DNA from: Chitinimonas taiwanensis DSM 18899
GTDB taxonomy: Bacteria; Pseudomonadota; Gammaproteobacteria; Burkholderiales; Chitinimonadaceae
NCBI RefSeq assembly: GCF_900119825.1
Contig: NZ_FPKR01000012.1
Span: forward strand, 124,001 to 188,000
Length of the DNA stretch: 64,000 nucleotides
Direction: 5' to 3'
This document shows, in pieces, positions 44,337 to 60,045 of this stretch. The position numbers and the translations under genes are program-made. Each line of letters opens with the position of its first letter. Position 1 is the first letter of the stretch. The notes under the pieces are model-generated. The model had not been told where the DNA came from. It made no database searches and saw only the letters and a program-made list of their open reading frames with translations.

Positions 44337-45281
44337 TCAGCTTGCTTGCTGCTGTTTGACCACACTCATGGCCGTCGCCACCAGGCTGCCCACATCGGCC
44401 GCATTGGCCGGCAGGATCATGGTATTGCCTTCCTTGGCGATATTGCCGAAGGCCTCGATATAGCGCTCAGCCACCTTCAGATTGACCGCCTCGTAGCCGC
44501 CCGGCTGGCGGATGGTCTGTGCGACCAGGTGAATCGCTTCCGCCGTGGCACGCGCCACCAGGCGGATCGATTCAGCCTCGCCCTCGGCGCGGTTGATGGC
44601 CGCCGCCTTGTCGCCTTCGGACTGGTTGATGGCAGCCTGGCGCTCACCTTCAGAATTCTGGATCGCGGCTTCACGCTGACCGGTGGCGATATTGATCTGC
44701 TCCTGCTTGCGACCTTCCGAGGCGGCGATCAACGCGCGCTTCTCGCGCTCGGCAGTGATCTGCGCCTGCATCGCATGCAGGATCTCCTTGGGCGGGGTCA
44801 GGTCCTTGATCTCATAGCGCAACACCTTCACCCCCCAGTTGGACGCGGCCTCATCCAGGGCCGCCACCACGGTGCGGTTGATGTCGTCGCGCTCCTCGAA
44901 GGTCTTGTCCAGCTCCATACGGCCGACCACCGAACGCAGCGTGGTCTGCGCCAGCTGGGTGATGGCCAGCTCGAAATTGCTCGAACCATAGGAAGCCTGC
45001 TGCGGATCGGTCACCTGGAAATACAAGATGCCATCGACCTGCAGCTGGGTATTGTCCTTGGTGATACAGATCTGGCTAGGCACATCGAGCGGCACTTCTC
45101 GCAGATCGTGCTTATAGGCAATACGGTCAACAAAGGGCACCACTACATTCAGGCCAGGCTGCAGCGTGCCGTGATAGCGGCCCAGGCGCTCCACCACCCA
45201 GGCGTGCTGCTGCGGCACCACCTTGAGCGACTTGACCGCGAAAATCAGCGCGACAACAAAAAGAACCAAGGCAATCGACAT
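44337..45281 (-). CDS. SPFH/Band 7 domain protein (stomatin/QmcA-like)
   Basis: The 314-residue protein has an N-terminal membrane helix (MSIALVLFVVALIFAVKSL), the SPFH domain (VVERLGRYHGTLQPGLNVVVPFVDR and LQVDGILYFQVTD), and a long Ala/Glu-rich coiled coil with repeated E-x-x-A-A-I motifs. QmcA-like proteins form large membrane-associated scaffolds in detergent-resistant domains. The ATG follows AGGAG. It lies directly downstream of the NfeD gene, the standard NfeD-SPFH pair. Confidence 0.93.
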   Translation of the reverse strand: MSIALVLFVVALIFAVKSLKVVPQQHAWVVERLGRYHGTLQPGLNVVVPFVDRIAYKHDLREVPLDVPSQICITKDNTQLQVDGILYFQVTDPQQASYGSSNFELAITQLAQTTLRSVVGRMELDKTFEERDDINRTVVAALDEAASNWGVKVLRYEIKDLTPPKEILHAMQAQITAEREKRALIAASEGRKQEQINIATGQREAAIQNSEGERQAAINQSEGDKAAAINRAEGEAESIRLVARATAEAIHLVAQTIRQPGGYEAVNLKVAERYIEAFGNIAKEGNTMILPANAADVGSLVATAMSVVKQQQAS

Positions 45282-45331
45282 CTATTTCTCCTGAAAAACT
45301 GCTTTTGTAATAAGTAGGGGTAAAGCTTGTA

Positions 45332-45754
45332 TCAGACTGCCGGCGGCGTGCTGGCCAGCAGCAGCGTATTGCCACGCTGGCCGACGATATACAGGGCAAC
45401 CGCCTGGTCTGGCAGCGCCTCAGCCACTTCCGCATCCCAGCCCGCGCCACGATAGCGTACGCGCAGGGCGGTGGCCGATTTCCACTGTTCAACCTCGACG
45501 CGCTGCCCCAGGTCGAGCGAGGGCACGGCCTTGCCACGGCTGATCGGATGCTTGCGCAGCCAGAGCGTACCGGCAATCGCGCAAGCTGCCGCGGCCAGCA
45601 ACTGCGGCACCAGGCCCAGGCCTATCAGCGCCACCAGACCGCCCACTGCGGCGGCCAGACCAAACACCAGCAGGTAGAAAGTACCCACCAGCATTTCCGC
45701 ACCGGCCAGGGCCAGGCCCAAGACAAACCAGACAATATAGTTATCCATACCCAT
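45332..45754 (-). CDS. NfeD-like membrane protein
   Basis: The 140-residue protein has two to three hydrophobic helices in the first half (VWFVLGLALAGAEMLVGTFYLLVFGLAAAVGGLVALIG) and a small C-terminal OB-fold domain, the layout of NfeD short forms. NfeD proteins pair with SPFH proteins, and the SPFH gene follows after 50 bases in the same direction. The two genes probably form one operon and the two proteins probably interact in the membrane. An internal ATG at 45748 is a possible alternative start. Confidence 0.9.
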   Translation of the reverse strand: MGMDNYIVWFVLGLALAGAEMLVGTFYLLVFGLAAAVGGLVALIGLGLVPQLLAAAACAIAGTLWLRKHPISRGKAVPSLDLGQRVEVEQWKSATALRVRYRGAGWDAEVAEALPDQAVALYIVGQRGNTLLLASTPPAV

Positions 45755-45914
45755 GAATTCGTGTTGGTTCCGAGAGTGAAAACGCTCCCGTTATAGCTTG
45801 AGCGCAGCCGGCGAACCAGCCCCCACACCGCCAGGCTGGCCGCCACAGCGGCTTTTGCAGTACAATGCAGCCCCTTTGCCTTTACTATTCAGGCACTTAA
45901 CGACAGGTTGGATC

Positions 45915-47821
<1,907 letters not shown>

Positions 47822-47825
<4 letters not shown>

Positions 47826-48460
47826 TCGGCCAAACACAAGAACAGCAATTGAGGGAGGGTCTGGCGGCGCTGGGCCTGGCTTTGGACGCCGCCACGGTGA
47901 CGCGGCTGCTCGCCTATCTGGCGCTGCTGCTCAAGTGGAACAAGACCTATAGCCTGACCGCCATCACCGAGCCCGAGCGCATGGTGTCGCACCATCTGCT
48001 CGACAGCCTGGCGGCGCTAACGCCCATTGCCGGTGCACAACCGCGCCGCCTGCTCGACGTGGGCTCGGGCGGTGGCCAACCCGGTATTCCCTTCGCCATC
48101 GTGCGCCCCGATTGGCATCTGACCCTGCTGGACAGCAATCACAAGAAGACCACCTTCCTGCGCCAGGCCGTCATCGAACTTGGCCTGCCGAATGTGCAGG
48201 TGGTGTGCGACCGGGTGGAAAACGTGTCAGGTGAGCCGTTTGATCTGATCACCTCGCGCGCCTTCGCCGACCTCGGCGATTTCGTGCGCCTGACGCGCCA
48301 GCTGTTGGCCCCCAAGGGTCAGTGGGCTGCGCTGAAGGGCGTGCAACCGTTCGAGGAAATCGCCGCCCTGCCAGCCGATATCGCCAGCCGCATTCAGGCA
48401 CTTGCCGTGCCTGGCCTGGGTGCCGAGCGCTGCATCGTCTGGATGGAGCCGCGCGCATGA
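47822..48460 (+). CDS. rsmG: 16S rRNA (guanine527-N7)-methyltransferase RsmG (GidB)
   Basis: RsmG methylates G527 of 16S rRNA. The 212-residue class I methyltransferase starts [18 protein letters not shown] and has [17 protein letters not shown] (motif I) and [15 protein letters not shown] (motif II). Both ends overlap neighbours by 4 bases (mnmG stop, parA start), so translation is tightly coupled within the operon. Confidence 0.95.
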
Positions 48461-49221
48461 GCCGCGTGATCGCCATCACCAACCAGAAGGGCGGCGTGGG
48501 CAAGACCACCAGCGCAGTCAACCTGGCTGCCGGCCTGGCTCAGGCCGAGCAACGCGTGCTCCTGATCGACCTCGACCCACAGGGCAATGCCACCATGGGT
48601 TCGGGCGTGGACAAGCAGGAACTGGGGCGCAGCATCTATCACCTGCTGCTCGGCCACGCCGAGCTTGCCGATGTGCGCATCAGCACCGAGCATGGCTACG
48701 ACGTACTGCCCGCCAACCGCGAACTGGGTGGCGCCGAAGTGGAGCTGATCGAACTCGAGCGGCGCGAACTGCGTTTGCGCGAAGCGCTGCTGCCGGTGCG
48801 CAATGAATACGACTTCATCCTGATCGACTGTCCGCCGGCCCTGAATATGCTGACCGTGAACGGCCTGGCCGCCGCGGACGGGGTGATCATTCCCATGCAG
48901 TGCGAGTACTACGCGCTGGAAGGTCTGACCGATCTGGTCAATACCATGCGCCGCGTGCGCATGGCGCTGAACCCGAAGATCGAAATCGACGGCCTGTTGC
49001 GCACCCTGTATGACCCGCGCTCCACGCTGGCTCAGCAGGTGGTGGCCCAGCTGGCCCAGCACTTTGGCGACAAGGTGTTCAACACCGTGATTCCGCGCAA
49101 TATCCGCTTGGCCGAAGCACCGAGCTTCGGGCGCCCCATCTTCTCTTATGACAAGTCCTCGCGCGGTGCGCAGGCTTACCGCGAGCTGGCCGACGAGCTG
49201 ATCGCGCGCTTTGGAAAGTAA
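48457..49221 (+). CDS. parA: Chromosome partitioning ATPase ParA
   Basis: The 254-residue deviant-Walker ATPase has IAITNQKGGVGKTTSAVNLA (KGGVGKT), DLDPQGNATMGSG, and DFILIDCPPALNML, matching the chromosomal ParA/Soj family that drives segregation with ParB. Its ATG overlaps the rsmG stop codon by 4 bases (ATGA). It precedes parB by 4 bases. No partition plasmid genes are nearby, so this is the chromosomal copy. Confidence 0.96.
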   Translation: MSRVIAITNQKGGVGKTTSAVNLAAGLAQAEQRVLLIDLDPQGNATMGSGVDKQELGRSIYHLLLGHAELADVRISTEHGYDVLPANRELGGAEVELIELERRELRLREALLPVRNEYDFILIDCPPALNMLTVNGLAAADGVIIPMQCEYYALEGLTDLVNTMRRVRMALNPKIEIDGLLRTLYDPRSTLAQQVVAQLAQHFGDKVFNTVIPRNIRLAEAPSFGRPIFSYDKSSRGAQAYRELADELIARFGK

Positions 49222-49225
49222 TACG

Positions 49226-50074
49226 ATGGCCAAACTCAAAGGTCTAGGTCGCGGTCTGGATGCCCTGTTGGGCAGCGCCGCACCCAGCGAAGACAAGCTG
49301 CAAACCCTGCCCGCCCATCATCTGCAGCCCGGCAAGTACCAGCCGCGCACCCATATGGACGAGCATGCGCTGGCTGATCTGGCCGAGAGCATCCGCACCC
49401 AGGGGGTGATCCAACCCATCCTGGTGCGCGAGATCGGTGTCGATCGTTACGAAATCATCGCCGGTGAGCGGCGCTGGCGTGCGGCGCAAAAGGCTGGCCT
49501 GAGCGAAGTACCGACCGTGATCCGCAAGGTCGGCGACGAAGTCGTACTGGTGATGGCGCTGATCGAGAACATCCAGCGCGAAAACCTCAATCCGCTGGAA
49601 GAAGCGGTTGGTCTGCAGCGCCTGATCGATGAGTTCGGCATGACGCATGAAGCGTGCGCACACGCGGTGGGCAAGTCGCGTTCGGCCGTCACCAATCTAT
49701 TACGCCTGCTGAACCTGGCCGAACCGGTGCGCGAGCAGCTGATGCAAGGTGCGCTTGATATGGGCCATGCCCGTGCGCTGCTCAGCCTGCCGCTGCTCAA
49801 GCAGATCGAGGTGGCCAAGCTGGTGGCCGAGAAGGGCTTGTCGGTACGCGAGACCGAAAAGCTGGTGCAGGCCCTGCTGGCCGGCCAGCCGACGCCCACC
49901 GCCATCGCGCAGAAAAAGATCGACCCCGACCTCGCCCGCCTGCAGGAAGACCTGTCCGACAAACTGGGCGCCAAGGTGCAGATCGCCAGTGGCCGCAAGG
50001 GTCGCGGCAAGGTCACCATCGAGTACGCCTCGCTCGATCAGCTCGACAGTCTGCTGGCCTTGCTGCGCAACTAA
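49226..50074 (+). CDS. parB: Chromosome partitioning protein ParB
   Basis: The 282-residue protein starts [17 protein letters not shown], then has the ParB CTPase domain with [10 protein letters not shown], the [14 protein letters not shown] motif, and a helix-turn-helix that binds parS ([21 protein letters not shown]). ParB loads at parS near the origin and acts with ParA and SMC in segregation. It is the fourth gene of the mnmG-led operon. It is followed by hairpins and then atpI. No parS sequence was found in the window. Confidence 0.96.
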   Translation: MAKLKGLGRGLDALLGSAAPSEDKLQTLPAHHLQPGKYQPRTHMDEHALADLAESIRTQGVIQPILVREIGVDRYEIIAGERRWRAAQKAGLSEVPTVIRKVGDEVVLVMALIENIQRENLNPLEEAVGLQRLIDEFGMTHEACAHAVGKSRSAVTNLLRLLNLAEPVREQLMQGALDMGHARALLSLPLLKQIEVAKLVAEKGLSVRETEKLVQALLAGQPTPTAIAQKKIDPDLARLQEDLSDKLGAKVQIASGRKGRGKVTIEYASLDQLDSLLALLRN

Positions 50075-50094
50075 ATCGCTTGGCAAGCACTCGA

Positions 50095-50163
50095 CCGGCC
50101 AAGCGGCCGGGGTGAATTTAAATTTAGCCCGAAAAAACAGGCGATTACGCCCCTATTTCGGGC
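50095..50163. other. Two hairpins between parB and atpI
   Basis: CCGGCC-AAGC-GGCCGG (50095-50110) has a 6-bp stem. GCCCGAAA (50127-50134) pairs with TTTCGGGC (50156-50163), with an inner GGCG-ATTA-CGCC stem. The first may help end parB transcription; neither is followed by a T-run. The second lies 15 bases before the atpI start and could influence atp expression. Confidence 0.45.
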
Positions 50164-50177
50164 ATTCGTGTTGACCT

Positions 50178-51454
<1,277 letters not shown>

Positions 51455-51460
51455 GCCCTA

Positions 51461-51794
<334 letters not shown>

Positions 51795-51824
51795 TTAACC
51801 CTTTATCCTTCAAGGGGTTAACTC

Positions 51825-52295
51825 ATGAATATTAACGCCTCCCTGTTTCTGCAGGCGTTGGTCTTCGCGGTGCTGGTGCTTGTCACCTGGAAGTTCATCT
51901 GGCCGCCGCTGATGGCCACGCTGGATGAACGCGCCAAGCGTATCGCAGACGGCTTGTCCGCTGCCGATCGCGCCAAGCACGACCTCGAGCTCGCTGAAAA
52001 GCGCGCTGCCGAGGAACTGCGCAAGGCCAAGTCGCAAGCATCCGAGATCATCGCTCAAGCCGAAAAGCGCGCCAGCGCGATCGTTGAGGAAGCCAAGGAC
52101 GCCGCACGCGTCGAAGGCGACCGTCTGATCGCTGGTGCCAAGGCCGAAGTTGACCAGCAAGTCCACCAAGCCAAGGAAGAGCTGCGTCAGCATGTTTCCG
52201 CCCTGGCGCTGGCCGGCGCAGAGAAGATCCTGCGCAAGGAAGTGGATGCCGCGCGTCACGCCGACCTGCTGGCTACGCTTAAAGCGGAACTGTAA
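51825..52295 (+). CDS. atpF: ATP synthase Fo subunit b
   Basis: The 156-residue protein has an N-terminal membrane helix ([26 protein letters not shown]) and a long charged coiled coil ([23 protein letters not shown]) that forms the peripheral stalk. It lies between atpE and atpH in the operon, with 30- and 5-base gaps. Confidence 0.95.
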   Translation: MNINASLFLQALVFAVLVLVTWKFIWPPLMATLDERAKRIADGLSAADRAKHDLELAEKRAAEELRKAKSQASEIIAQAEKRASAIVEEAKDAARVEGDRLIAGAKAEVDQQVHQAKEELRQHVSALALAGAEKILRKEVDAARHADLLATLKAEL

Positions 52296-52300
52296 AGCTC

Positions 52301-52837
52301 ATGGCTGAACTCATTACCGTCGCAAGACCCTACGCTGAAGCGGTTTTCCGCCTGGCCAAGGAAGCGAACAGCCTGCCGGCTTGGTCCGAGGCGCTGGCCG
52401 TGCTGGCCGCCGCCGCGCAAGACCCGGCGGCAGTCGAGTTCGCCGCCAATCCGAAGTTCTCCTCGAGCCAGGTTCAAGCGCTCCTGATCGAACTGCTTGG
52501 CGCGCGCGCCACCCCGCAGGTCAGCAACTTTGTTGCCACCGTGCTGGAAAGCCGCCGCTTTGCCCTGCTGCCCCATGTTGCCGAGTTGTTCGAGCAGCTG
52601 AAGGCCCAGGCAGAAGGCTCGGTCACGGCGCACATCGAGTCGGCCTTCGAGCTGAACGCTGCCCAGCTGGACGAAATCAAGTCCATCCTGACCGCACGCG
52701 TCGGCAAGAAGGTCGAGACCACTGTCAGCTTGAACGCCGATCTGATCGGCGGCGTGCGCATGACGGTCGGTGATGACGTCATTGACGCCTCGGTGCGCGG
52801 CAAGCTCGCTGCCCTTACGGCTCGCCTCGCCCAGTAA
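52301..52837 (+). CDS. atpH: ATP synthase F1 subunit delta
   Basis: The 178-residue delta subunit links the peripheral stalk to F1. It starts [22 protein letters not shown] (the standard RPYAEA motif) and ends with the conserved [27 protein letters not shown]. It lies 5 bases after atpF and 43 bases before atpA. Confidence 0.95.
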   Translation: MAELITVARPYAEAVFRLAKEANSLPAWSEALAVLAAAAQDPAAVEFAANPKFSSSQVQALLIELLGARATPQVSNFVATVLESRRFALLPHVAELFEQLKAQAEGSVTAHIESAFELNAAQLDEIKSILTARVGKKVETTVSLNADLIGGVRMTVGDDVIDASVRGKLAALTARLAQ

Positions 52838-52880
52838 CGCGCAAGCGACTGGCGCGAGTAATCATTTTGGAGTGCAAACA

Positions 52881-54422
52881 ATGCAATTGAATCCGTCCGA
52901 GATCAGCGATCTGATCAAGAGCAAGATTCAGAACCTGTCCGCAGGCGCAGAAAGCCGCACGACCGGCACCGTGGTTTCGGTGTCCGACGGCATCGTCCGC
53001 GTGCACGGCCTGTCTGAAGTCATGCAGGGCGAAATGCTCGAATTCGCGGGCAACACCTTCGGCCTGGCCCTGAACCTGGAGCGTGACTCCGTCGGTGCCG
53101 TGGTACTGGGTGACTACGAGCACATTTCCGAAGGTTCGGAAGTCAAGTGCACCGGCCGCATCCTGGAAGTGCCGGTTGGCCCGCAGCTGCGTGGCCGCGT
53201 GGTGAACGCACTGGGTCAGCCGATTGACGGCAAGGGCCCGATCAATGCATCGGGCACCAGCCCGATCGAAAAGATCGCCCCGGGCGTGATCGCCCGTCAG
53301 TCCGTGTCGCAGCCGCTGCAAACCGGTATCAAGGCCATTGACGCCATGGTGCCGGTCGGCCGTGGTCAGCGCGAGCTGATCATTGGTGACCGCCAGACCG
53401 GCAAGACCGCTGTTGCCCTCGACGCCATCATCAACCAGAAGGGTAACGGCGTTACCTGTATCTACGTTGCGATCGGTCAGAAGGCTTCGTCCATCGCCAA
53501 CGTGGTGCGCAAGCTGGAAGAGCACGGCGCGCTGGACCACACCATCGTGGTGGCTGCTTCGGCTTCCGAATCGGCTGCGATGCAATACCTGTCGCCCTAC
53601 GCCGGTTGCGCGATGGGTGAATACTTCCGCGACATCGGTGAAGATGCCCTGATCGTGTACGACGACTTGTCCAAGCAAGCCGTGGCTTACCGTCAGATCT
53701 CGCTGCTGCTGCGTCGTCCGCCGGGCCGCGAAGCCTACCCAGGCGATGTGTTCTACATCCACTCGCGTCTGTTGGAGCGTGCATCGCGCGTCAACGAAGA
53801 CTACATCGAGAAGATCACCAATGGCGCCGTGAAGGGCAAGACCGGTTCTTTGACCGCCCTGCCTATCATCGAAACCCAAGCTGGTGACGTGTCCGCCTTC
53901 GTGCCGACCAACGTGATCTCGATTACCGACGGCCAGATCTTCCTAGAATCGGACCTGTTCAACGCTGGTATCCGCCCCGCCATCAACGCCGGTATTTCGG
54001 TGTCGCGCGTCGGTGGTGCAGCCCAGACCAAGGTTGTCAAGAAGCTCGCCGGTGGTATCCGTACCGCTCTGGCCCAGTACCGTGAACTCGCTGCCTTTGC
54101 CCAGTTCGCTTCCGACCTCGACGAAGCCACTCGCAAGCAGCTGGACCGCGGCCGCCTGGTGACCGAACTCCTGAAGCAAGGCCAATACGCGCCGTTCAAG
54201 GTGTCGCAGCTGTCCGTGACCCTGTACGCCGTGGAAAAGGGCCTGGCAGATGACGTGCCGGTTGAAAAGGCGCTGGCTTTTGAAGCTGCCCTGTATGCCT
54301 ATGTGAAAGCCAACCACGCCGAAATCATCGCTGAGATGGACGGCAAGGGTGAGCTGTCTGGCGACAACGACAAGAAGCTGGCGGAAGCCATCAAGTCGTT
54401 CAAGGCCAACGGCGCTTTCTGA
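52881..54422 (+). CDS. atpA: ATP synthase F1 subunit alpha
   Basis: The 513-residue protein starts [16 protein letters not shown] with a TGGAG ribosome site. It has the nucleotide-binding P-loop [51 protein letters not shown], and the conserved [17 protein letters not shown] segment. Alpha subunits form the F1 hexamer with beta and carry regulatory nucleotide sites. The open frame upstream of the ATG overlaps atpH and is not coding. Confidence 0.97.
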   Translation: MQLNPSEISDLIKSKIQNLSAGAESRTTGTVVSVSDGIVRVHGLSEVMQGEMLEFAGNTFGLALNLERDSVGAVVLGDYEHISEGSEVKCTGRILEVPVGPQLRGRVVNALGQPIDGKGPINASGTSPIEKIAPGVIARQSVSQPLQTGIKAIDAMVPVGRGQRELIIGDRQTGKTAVALDAIINQKGNGVTCIYVAIGQKASSIANVVRKLEEHGALDHTIVVAASASESAAMQYLSPYAGCAMGEYFRDIGEDALIVYDDLSKQAVAYRQISLLLRRPPGREAYPGDVFYIHSRLLERASRVNEDYIEKITNGAVKGKTGSLTALPIIETQAGDVSAFVPTNVISITDGQIFLESDLFNAGIRPAINAGISVSRVGGAAQTKVVKKLAGGIRTALAQYRELAAFAQFASDLDEATRKQLDRGRLVTELLKQGQYAPFKVSQLSVTLYAVEKGLADDVPVEKALAFEAALYAYVKANHAEIIAEMDGKGELSGDNDKKLAEAIKSFKANGAF

Positions 54423-54450
54423 TTTGATCTAACGAGAGAAAGGTCAAGTC

Positions 54451-56776
<2,326 letters not shown>

Positions 56777-56787
56777 GGGGTTAGGAA

Positions 56788-57213
56788 ATGGCCATGACCA
56801 TGCATGTGGACGTAGTCAGCGCTGAAGAGCAGATCTACTCGGGTACGGCCGAATTCCTGGCCGCCCCGGGCGAGATGGGCGAGATCGGCGTGCTGCCGCG
56901 CCACGCTCCGCTGCTCACCCGTATCAAAGCGGGTGCGCTGCGGATCAAGGTCGCCAATAGCAACGAAGAGGAAGTGCTGGTCTATGTGTCCGGCGGCATC
57001 CTTGAAGTGCAACCGCATGTGGTGACGGTTCTGGCCGACACCGCGATCCGCGGTCACGACCTTGACGAGGCGAAAGCGTTGGAAGCCAAGAAACTGGCCG
57101 AAGAAGCACTGGCCAACCGTTCCGGTTCGATTGACTACGCCTCGGCACAAGCCGAACTGGCGCAGGCAGTCGCCCAACTGGCCGCCATCAAGAAGTTGCG
57201 CAACCGCGCTTGA
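56788..57213 (+). CDS. atpC: ATP synthase F1 subunit epsilon
   Basis: The 141-residue epsilon subunit has an N-terminal beta-sandwich ([40 protein letters not shown]) and a C-terminal helical hairpin that can inhibit hydrolysis. The ATG at 56788 follows TAGGAA; an in-frame ATG at 56794 is also possible. It is the last gene of the atp operon and is followed by a strong terminator. Confidence 0.95.
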   Translation: MAMTMHVDVVSAEEQIYSGTAEFLAAPGEMGEIGVLPRHAPLLTRIKAGALRIKVANSNEEEVLVYVSGGILEVQPHVVTVLADTAIRGHDLDEAKALEAKKLAEEALANRSGSIDYASAQAELAQAVAQLAAIKKLRNRA

Positions 57214-57237
57214 TCGGCCTGACGGTGTCAGACAAAG

Positions 57238-57262
57238 AGGCAGCCTCCGGGCTGCCTTTTTT
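57238..57262 (+). terminator. Terminator of the atp operon
   Basis: GGCAGCC-TCCG-GGCTGCC with a run of six T residues (57257-57262) forms a classical intrinsic terminator 25 bases after the atpC stop codon and about 110 bases before glmU. Confidence 0.9.
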
Positions 57263-57369
57263 GTTGCCCGCACCACCCGCCGGCCTCCCCACCACGGCGC
57301 CGGACGGGTTTCCCTTTTTCGCCCGCGCCGCGATAATCGCCGCCTGACTTTTCTTCCCCGCGGGCTCCC

Positions 57370-58740
57370 ATGTCTCTGAACGTGATCATCCTCGCTGCCG
57401 GCCAAGGCAAGCGCATGAATTCCAAACTGCCCAAGGTGCTGCAACCGCTGGCAGGCCGGCCCATGCTTGGCCATGTGTTGGAAGCCGGACGGGCCTTGCA
57501 GGCCGACCGCCTGGTGGTGGTTTACGGCCACGGTGGCGATCAGGTCCAGGCGGCGTTCCAGGGCCAGGCCGATGTGCGTTGGACGCACCAGGCCGAGCAG
57601 CTAGGCACCGGCCATGCGGTCGCACAGGCCCTGCCCGAGTGCAGCGAAGGTGTGGCGCTGATCTTGTACGGCGACTGCCCGCTGATCACCCCCGCCACCT
57701 TGCAGGCGCTGCTAGCCGCGGCCGGCGAAGACAAGCTGGCCGTGCTAACCGCGATGATGGACAACCCGACCGGCTATGGGCGCATCGTGCGCGATAGCGC
57801 CGGCCAGATCACCCGCATTGTCGAACAGAAGGATGCCAATGGGGCCGAGCAGGCGATCCGCGAGATCAATACCGGCTTTATCGCTGCGCCCTTGCGCCAT
57901 TTGCGCGACTGGCTGCCCAAGCTGAAGAATGCCAATGCCCAGGGTGAGTACTACCTGACCGATATCATCGCCATGGCCGTCGAGCATGGCGTAGCCGTGG
58001 CCGGGGTAATTGCCGGTGATGCCTGGGAGCCGGCCGGGGTGAACGACAAACGCCAGCTGGCCGAGCTGGAGCGCGTGTATCAACGCCGCCAGGCCGACAA
58101 GCTCTTGGCCGGCGGCGTCACCCTGCTCGACCCGGCCCGTTTCGATCTGCGCGGCAGCGTCAGCCATGGTCAAGATGTGGAGATCGATGTGAACGTGATC
58201 CTGGAAGGCCGGATCACGCTCGGCAACGGCGTGAAGATCGGCCCGAACGTCTACCTGAAGAATGTCACGCTCGGTGATGGCGTAATCGTCAAGGCCAATA
58301 CCGTGATCGAGGACAGCACGGTGGGTGCCGGTTCCGACCTCGGCCCGTTTGCGCGTGTGCGTCCCGACTCGGTGCTGGGCGAGAAGGTCCATATCGGCAA
58401 CTTCGTCGAACTGAAGAAGGCGCGCCTCGGCAATGGCAGCAAGGCCGGTCACCTCGCCTATCTGGGCGATGCGGTGATTGGCGAGCGCGTCAATGTCTCG
58501 GCCGGCGTCATCACCTGCAATTACGACGGCGCGAACAAATTCACCACCACCATCGGCAACGATGCATTCATCGGCACCGATAGCCAGCTGGTGGCGCCGG
58601 TGACGATAGCGGATGGCGCGTATATCGCCGCCGGTTCCACCATCACCAAGGATGCGCCGGCCGATGCGCTGACCATCTGCCGCGCGCGCGACCAACGCTC
58701 GATTACCGGCTGGAAGAAGCCCACCAAGCAGAAAGGCTAA
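57370..58740 (+). CDS. glmU: Bifunctional N-acetylglucosamine-1-phosphate uridyltransferase / glucosamine-1-phosphate acetyltransferase
   Basis: GlmU makes UDP-GlcNAc for cell wall and lipopolysaccharide. The 456-residue protein starts MSLNVIILAAGQGKRMNSKLPKVL (uridyltransferase), has LILYGDCPLIT and EINTGFIA, and continues with a left-handed beta-helix acetyltransferase (hexapeptide repeats; ITCNYDGANKFTTTIGNDAFIGTDSQLVAP). It is separated from the atp operon by a terminator; the linkage to glmS nearby places two hexosamine-pathway genes in the same area. Confidence 0.97.
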   Translation: MSLNVIILAAGQGKRMNSKLPKVLQPLAGRPMLGHVLEAGRALQADRLVVVYGHGGDQVQAAFQGQADVRWTHQAEQLGTGHAVAQALPECSEGVALILYGDCPLITPATLQALLAAAGEDKLAVLTAMMDNPTGYGRIVRDSAGQITRIVEQKDANGAEQAIREINTGFIAAPLRHLRDWLPKLKNANAQGEYYLTDIIAMAVEHGVAVAGVIAGDAWEPAGVNDKRQLAELERVYQRRQADKLLAGGVTLLDPARFDLRGSVSHGQDVEIDVNVILEGRITLGNGVKIGPNVYLKNVTLGDGVIVKANTVIEDSTVGAGSDLGPFARVRPDSVLGEKVHIGNFVELKKARLGNGSKAGHLAYLGDAVIGERVNVSAGVITCNYDGANKFTTTIGNDAFIGTDSQLVAPVTIADGAYIAAGSTITKDAPADALTICRARDQRSITGWKKPTKQKG

Positions 58741-58743
58741 GGC

Positions 58744-60036
58744 ATGGCGCGCCAGCCCCAGGCCATCACACCTTACTGGGAGTGCTTCCCCGCCTTCTTC
58801 CGCTATCCGTTCAGCCCCGACCCGCTGCTCAGCTGCCTGGGCGTGGCCTTGCTGGTTGCGCTGGGCGACTGGCTGTTCATGCCGCTGAATATTGCGGCCC
58901 AGTTCGCCGCCTGGGCGGTCTGTGCACGCTTCGCCTTCCAGGTGCTGGAGAAGACCGCCATCGGCCATCTTCATGACAACCCGGCCGGGCTGGCAGTCGG
59001 CCATGGCGGCCAGTACCTGGCCTATAAGCAGATCGTGGTGGCGCTGGCGGCTGGTGTGAGCTTTATCGCGGTGGCCAGCCTGTTCGGTCAGATCGCCGCT
59101 AGCCTGTGGGGCATTGCCCTGGCGCTGTTCTGGCCAGCCAGCACCATGGTGTTGGCGGTCAGCAATAGCCTGCTGGCTGCTTTGAATCCTGCACGGCTAT
59201 GGCAGCTGGTTAGCGGCATCGGCCTGCCCTATCTGGGCCTGAGCGCGTTGCTGCTCTTGCTGCTCGGTGGGGATGCCACGGTCAGCCACTATCTGTTCCC
59301 GCATTTGCCCGAGCTATTGCGCGCACCGCTGGCCGGTTTCGGGCTCGCCTATTTCGCAGCGGTGATGGCGCGCCTGATGGGCTACACGCTGTACCAGTAT
59401 CACGAGGAAGCCGGCATCGAGGTCGCACGCGGGTTTGCCGAACAGGCTCAGGACCAGACGGCCAGCGACCCCAAGCGTGCGGCCCTGCATGACATCAGCA
59501 CGCTGATCCGCGAAGGCCAGCAGGCAAATGCCTTGCAGCTGCTACGCGAGCTGGCGCGCGACTATCCGTTCGATATCGAGGTGAATGAGCGCCTGCACAA
59601 GATGCTGTGCGCCGAGGCGGGTGCCGACCAAGAGATGCGCACACATGCCAGCCGCTATCTGGCCTTCCTGATCAGTGAACAGCGCTATGCACAGGCGGCG
59701 CGCATCGTGGACGCCCTGCAGCAGCGCTTCGCCGACTACCAGCCAGAGCGCGCAGGCTGGGTGCTGCCGCTGGCCACGGCCATGCTGGAGGGGCGGTTGG
59801 TGGAGGGGGCGTTCCGACTGATCAAGGGCTTTGATAAGCGCCATCCTGGCCACGCCGATATTCCGACCATCTACCTGCTCGGCGCGCGCCTGCTATGCGA
59901 GTACCGCAAGGATGATGCTGGTGCCGCGCGTATTCTCGAGCACCTGCTGGTGCGCTACCCCGATCATGCGGTGCGCGAGCCGGCCGCGCAGATGCTGAAC
60001 ACCGTCAAGCGTCTGCTGGCCGCCCAGGCCGGCTGA
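58744..60036 (+). CDS. Hypothetical membrane protein with C-terminal TPR-like region
   Basis: The family is not recognised. The 430-residue protein begins 3 bases after the glmU stop codon, so it probably shares that transcript. The N-terminal half has about five hydrophobic helices (SCLGVALLVALGDWLFMPL, QIVVALAAGVSFIAVASLF, LWGIALALFWPASTMVLAV and others). The C-terminal half (about 230-430) is helical with TPR-like repeats (ISTLIREGQQANALQLLRELARDYPFDIEVNERL, YAQAARIVDALQQRFADYQPERAGWVL). It would be an inner-membrane protein with a cytoplasmic scaffold domain. It converges on the rhomboid gene. Confidence 0.7.
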   Translation: MARQPQAITPYWECFPAFFRYPFSPDPLLSCLGVALLVALGDWLFMPLNIAAQFAAWAVCARFAFQVLEKTAIGHLHDNPAGLAVGHGGQYLAYKQIVVALAAGVSFIAVASLFGQIAASLWGIALALFWPASTMVLAVSNSLLAALNPARLWQLVSGIGLPYLGLSALLLLLLGGDATVSHYLFPHLPELLRAPLAGFGLAYFAAVMARLMGYTLYQYHEEAGIEVARGFAEQAQDQTASDPKRAALHDISTLIREGQQANALQLLRELARDYPFDIEVNERLHKMLCAEAGADQEMRTHASRYLAFLISEQRYAQAARIVDALQQRFADYQPERAGWVLPLATAMLEGRLVEGAFRLIKGFDKRHPGHADIPTIYLLGARLLCEYRKDDAGAARILEHLLVRYPDHAVREPAAQMLNTVKRLLAAQAG

Positions 60037-60045
60037 TCAGCCGGC
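60028..60045. repeat. 18-bp perfect palindrome across two convergent stop codons
   Basis: GCCGGC-TGATCA-GCCGGC is a perfect palindrome. It contains the TGA stop codons of both convergent genes and makes each protein end in Ala-Gly. The gene ends abut without any spacer. Confidence 0.7.

Noticed and set aside
45755-45914. Replication origin near mnmG
   Set aside because: mnmG and parAB are often near oriC, but there is no dnaA, dnaN or clustered DnaA boxes in the window.
49226-50177. parS site near parAB
   Set aside because: No TGTTTCACGTGAAACA- or TGTTCCACGTGGAACA-like sequence was found; CACGTG occurrences elsewhere lack the flanking half-sites.
57219-57231. CTGACGGTGTCAG after atpC as a third YafY-type site
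   Set aside because: Its spacer is 3 bases instead of 6 and it lies directly after atpC, before a terminator, where no operator is expected.
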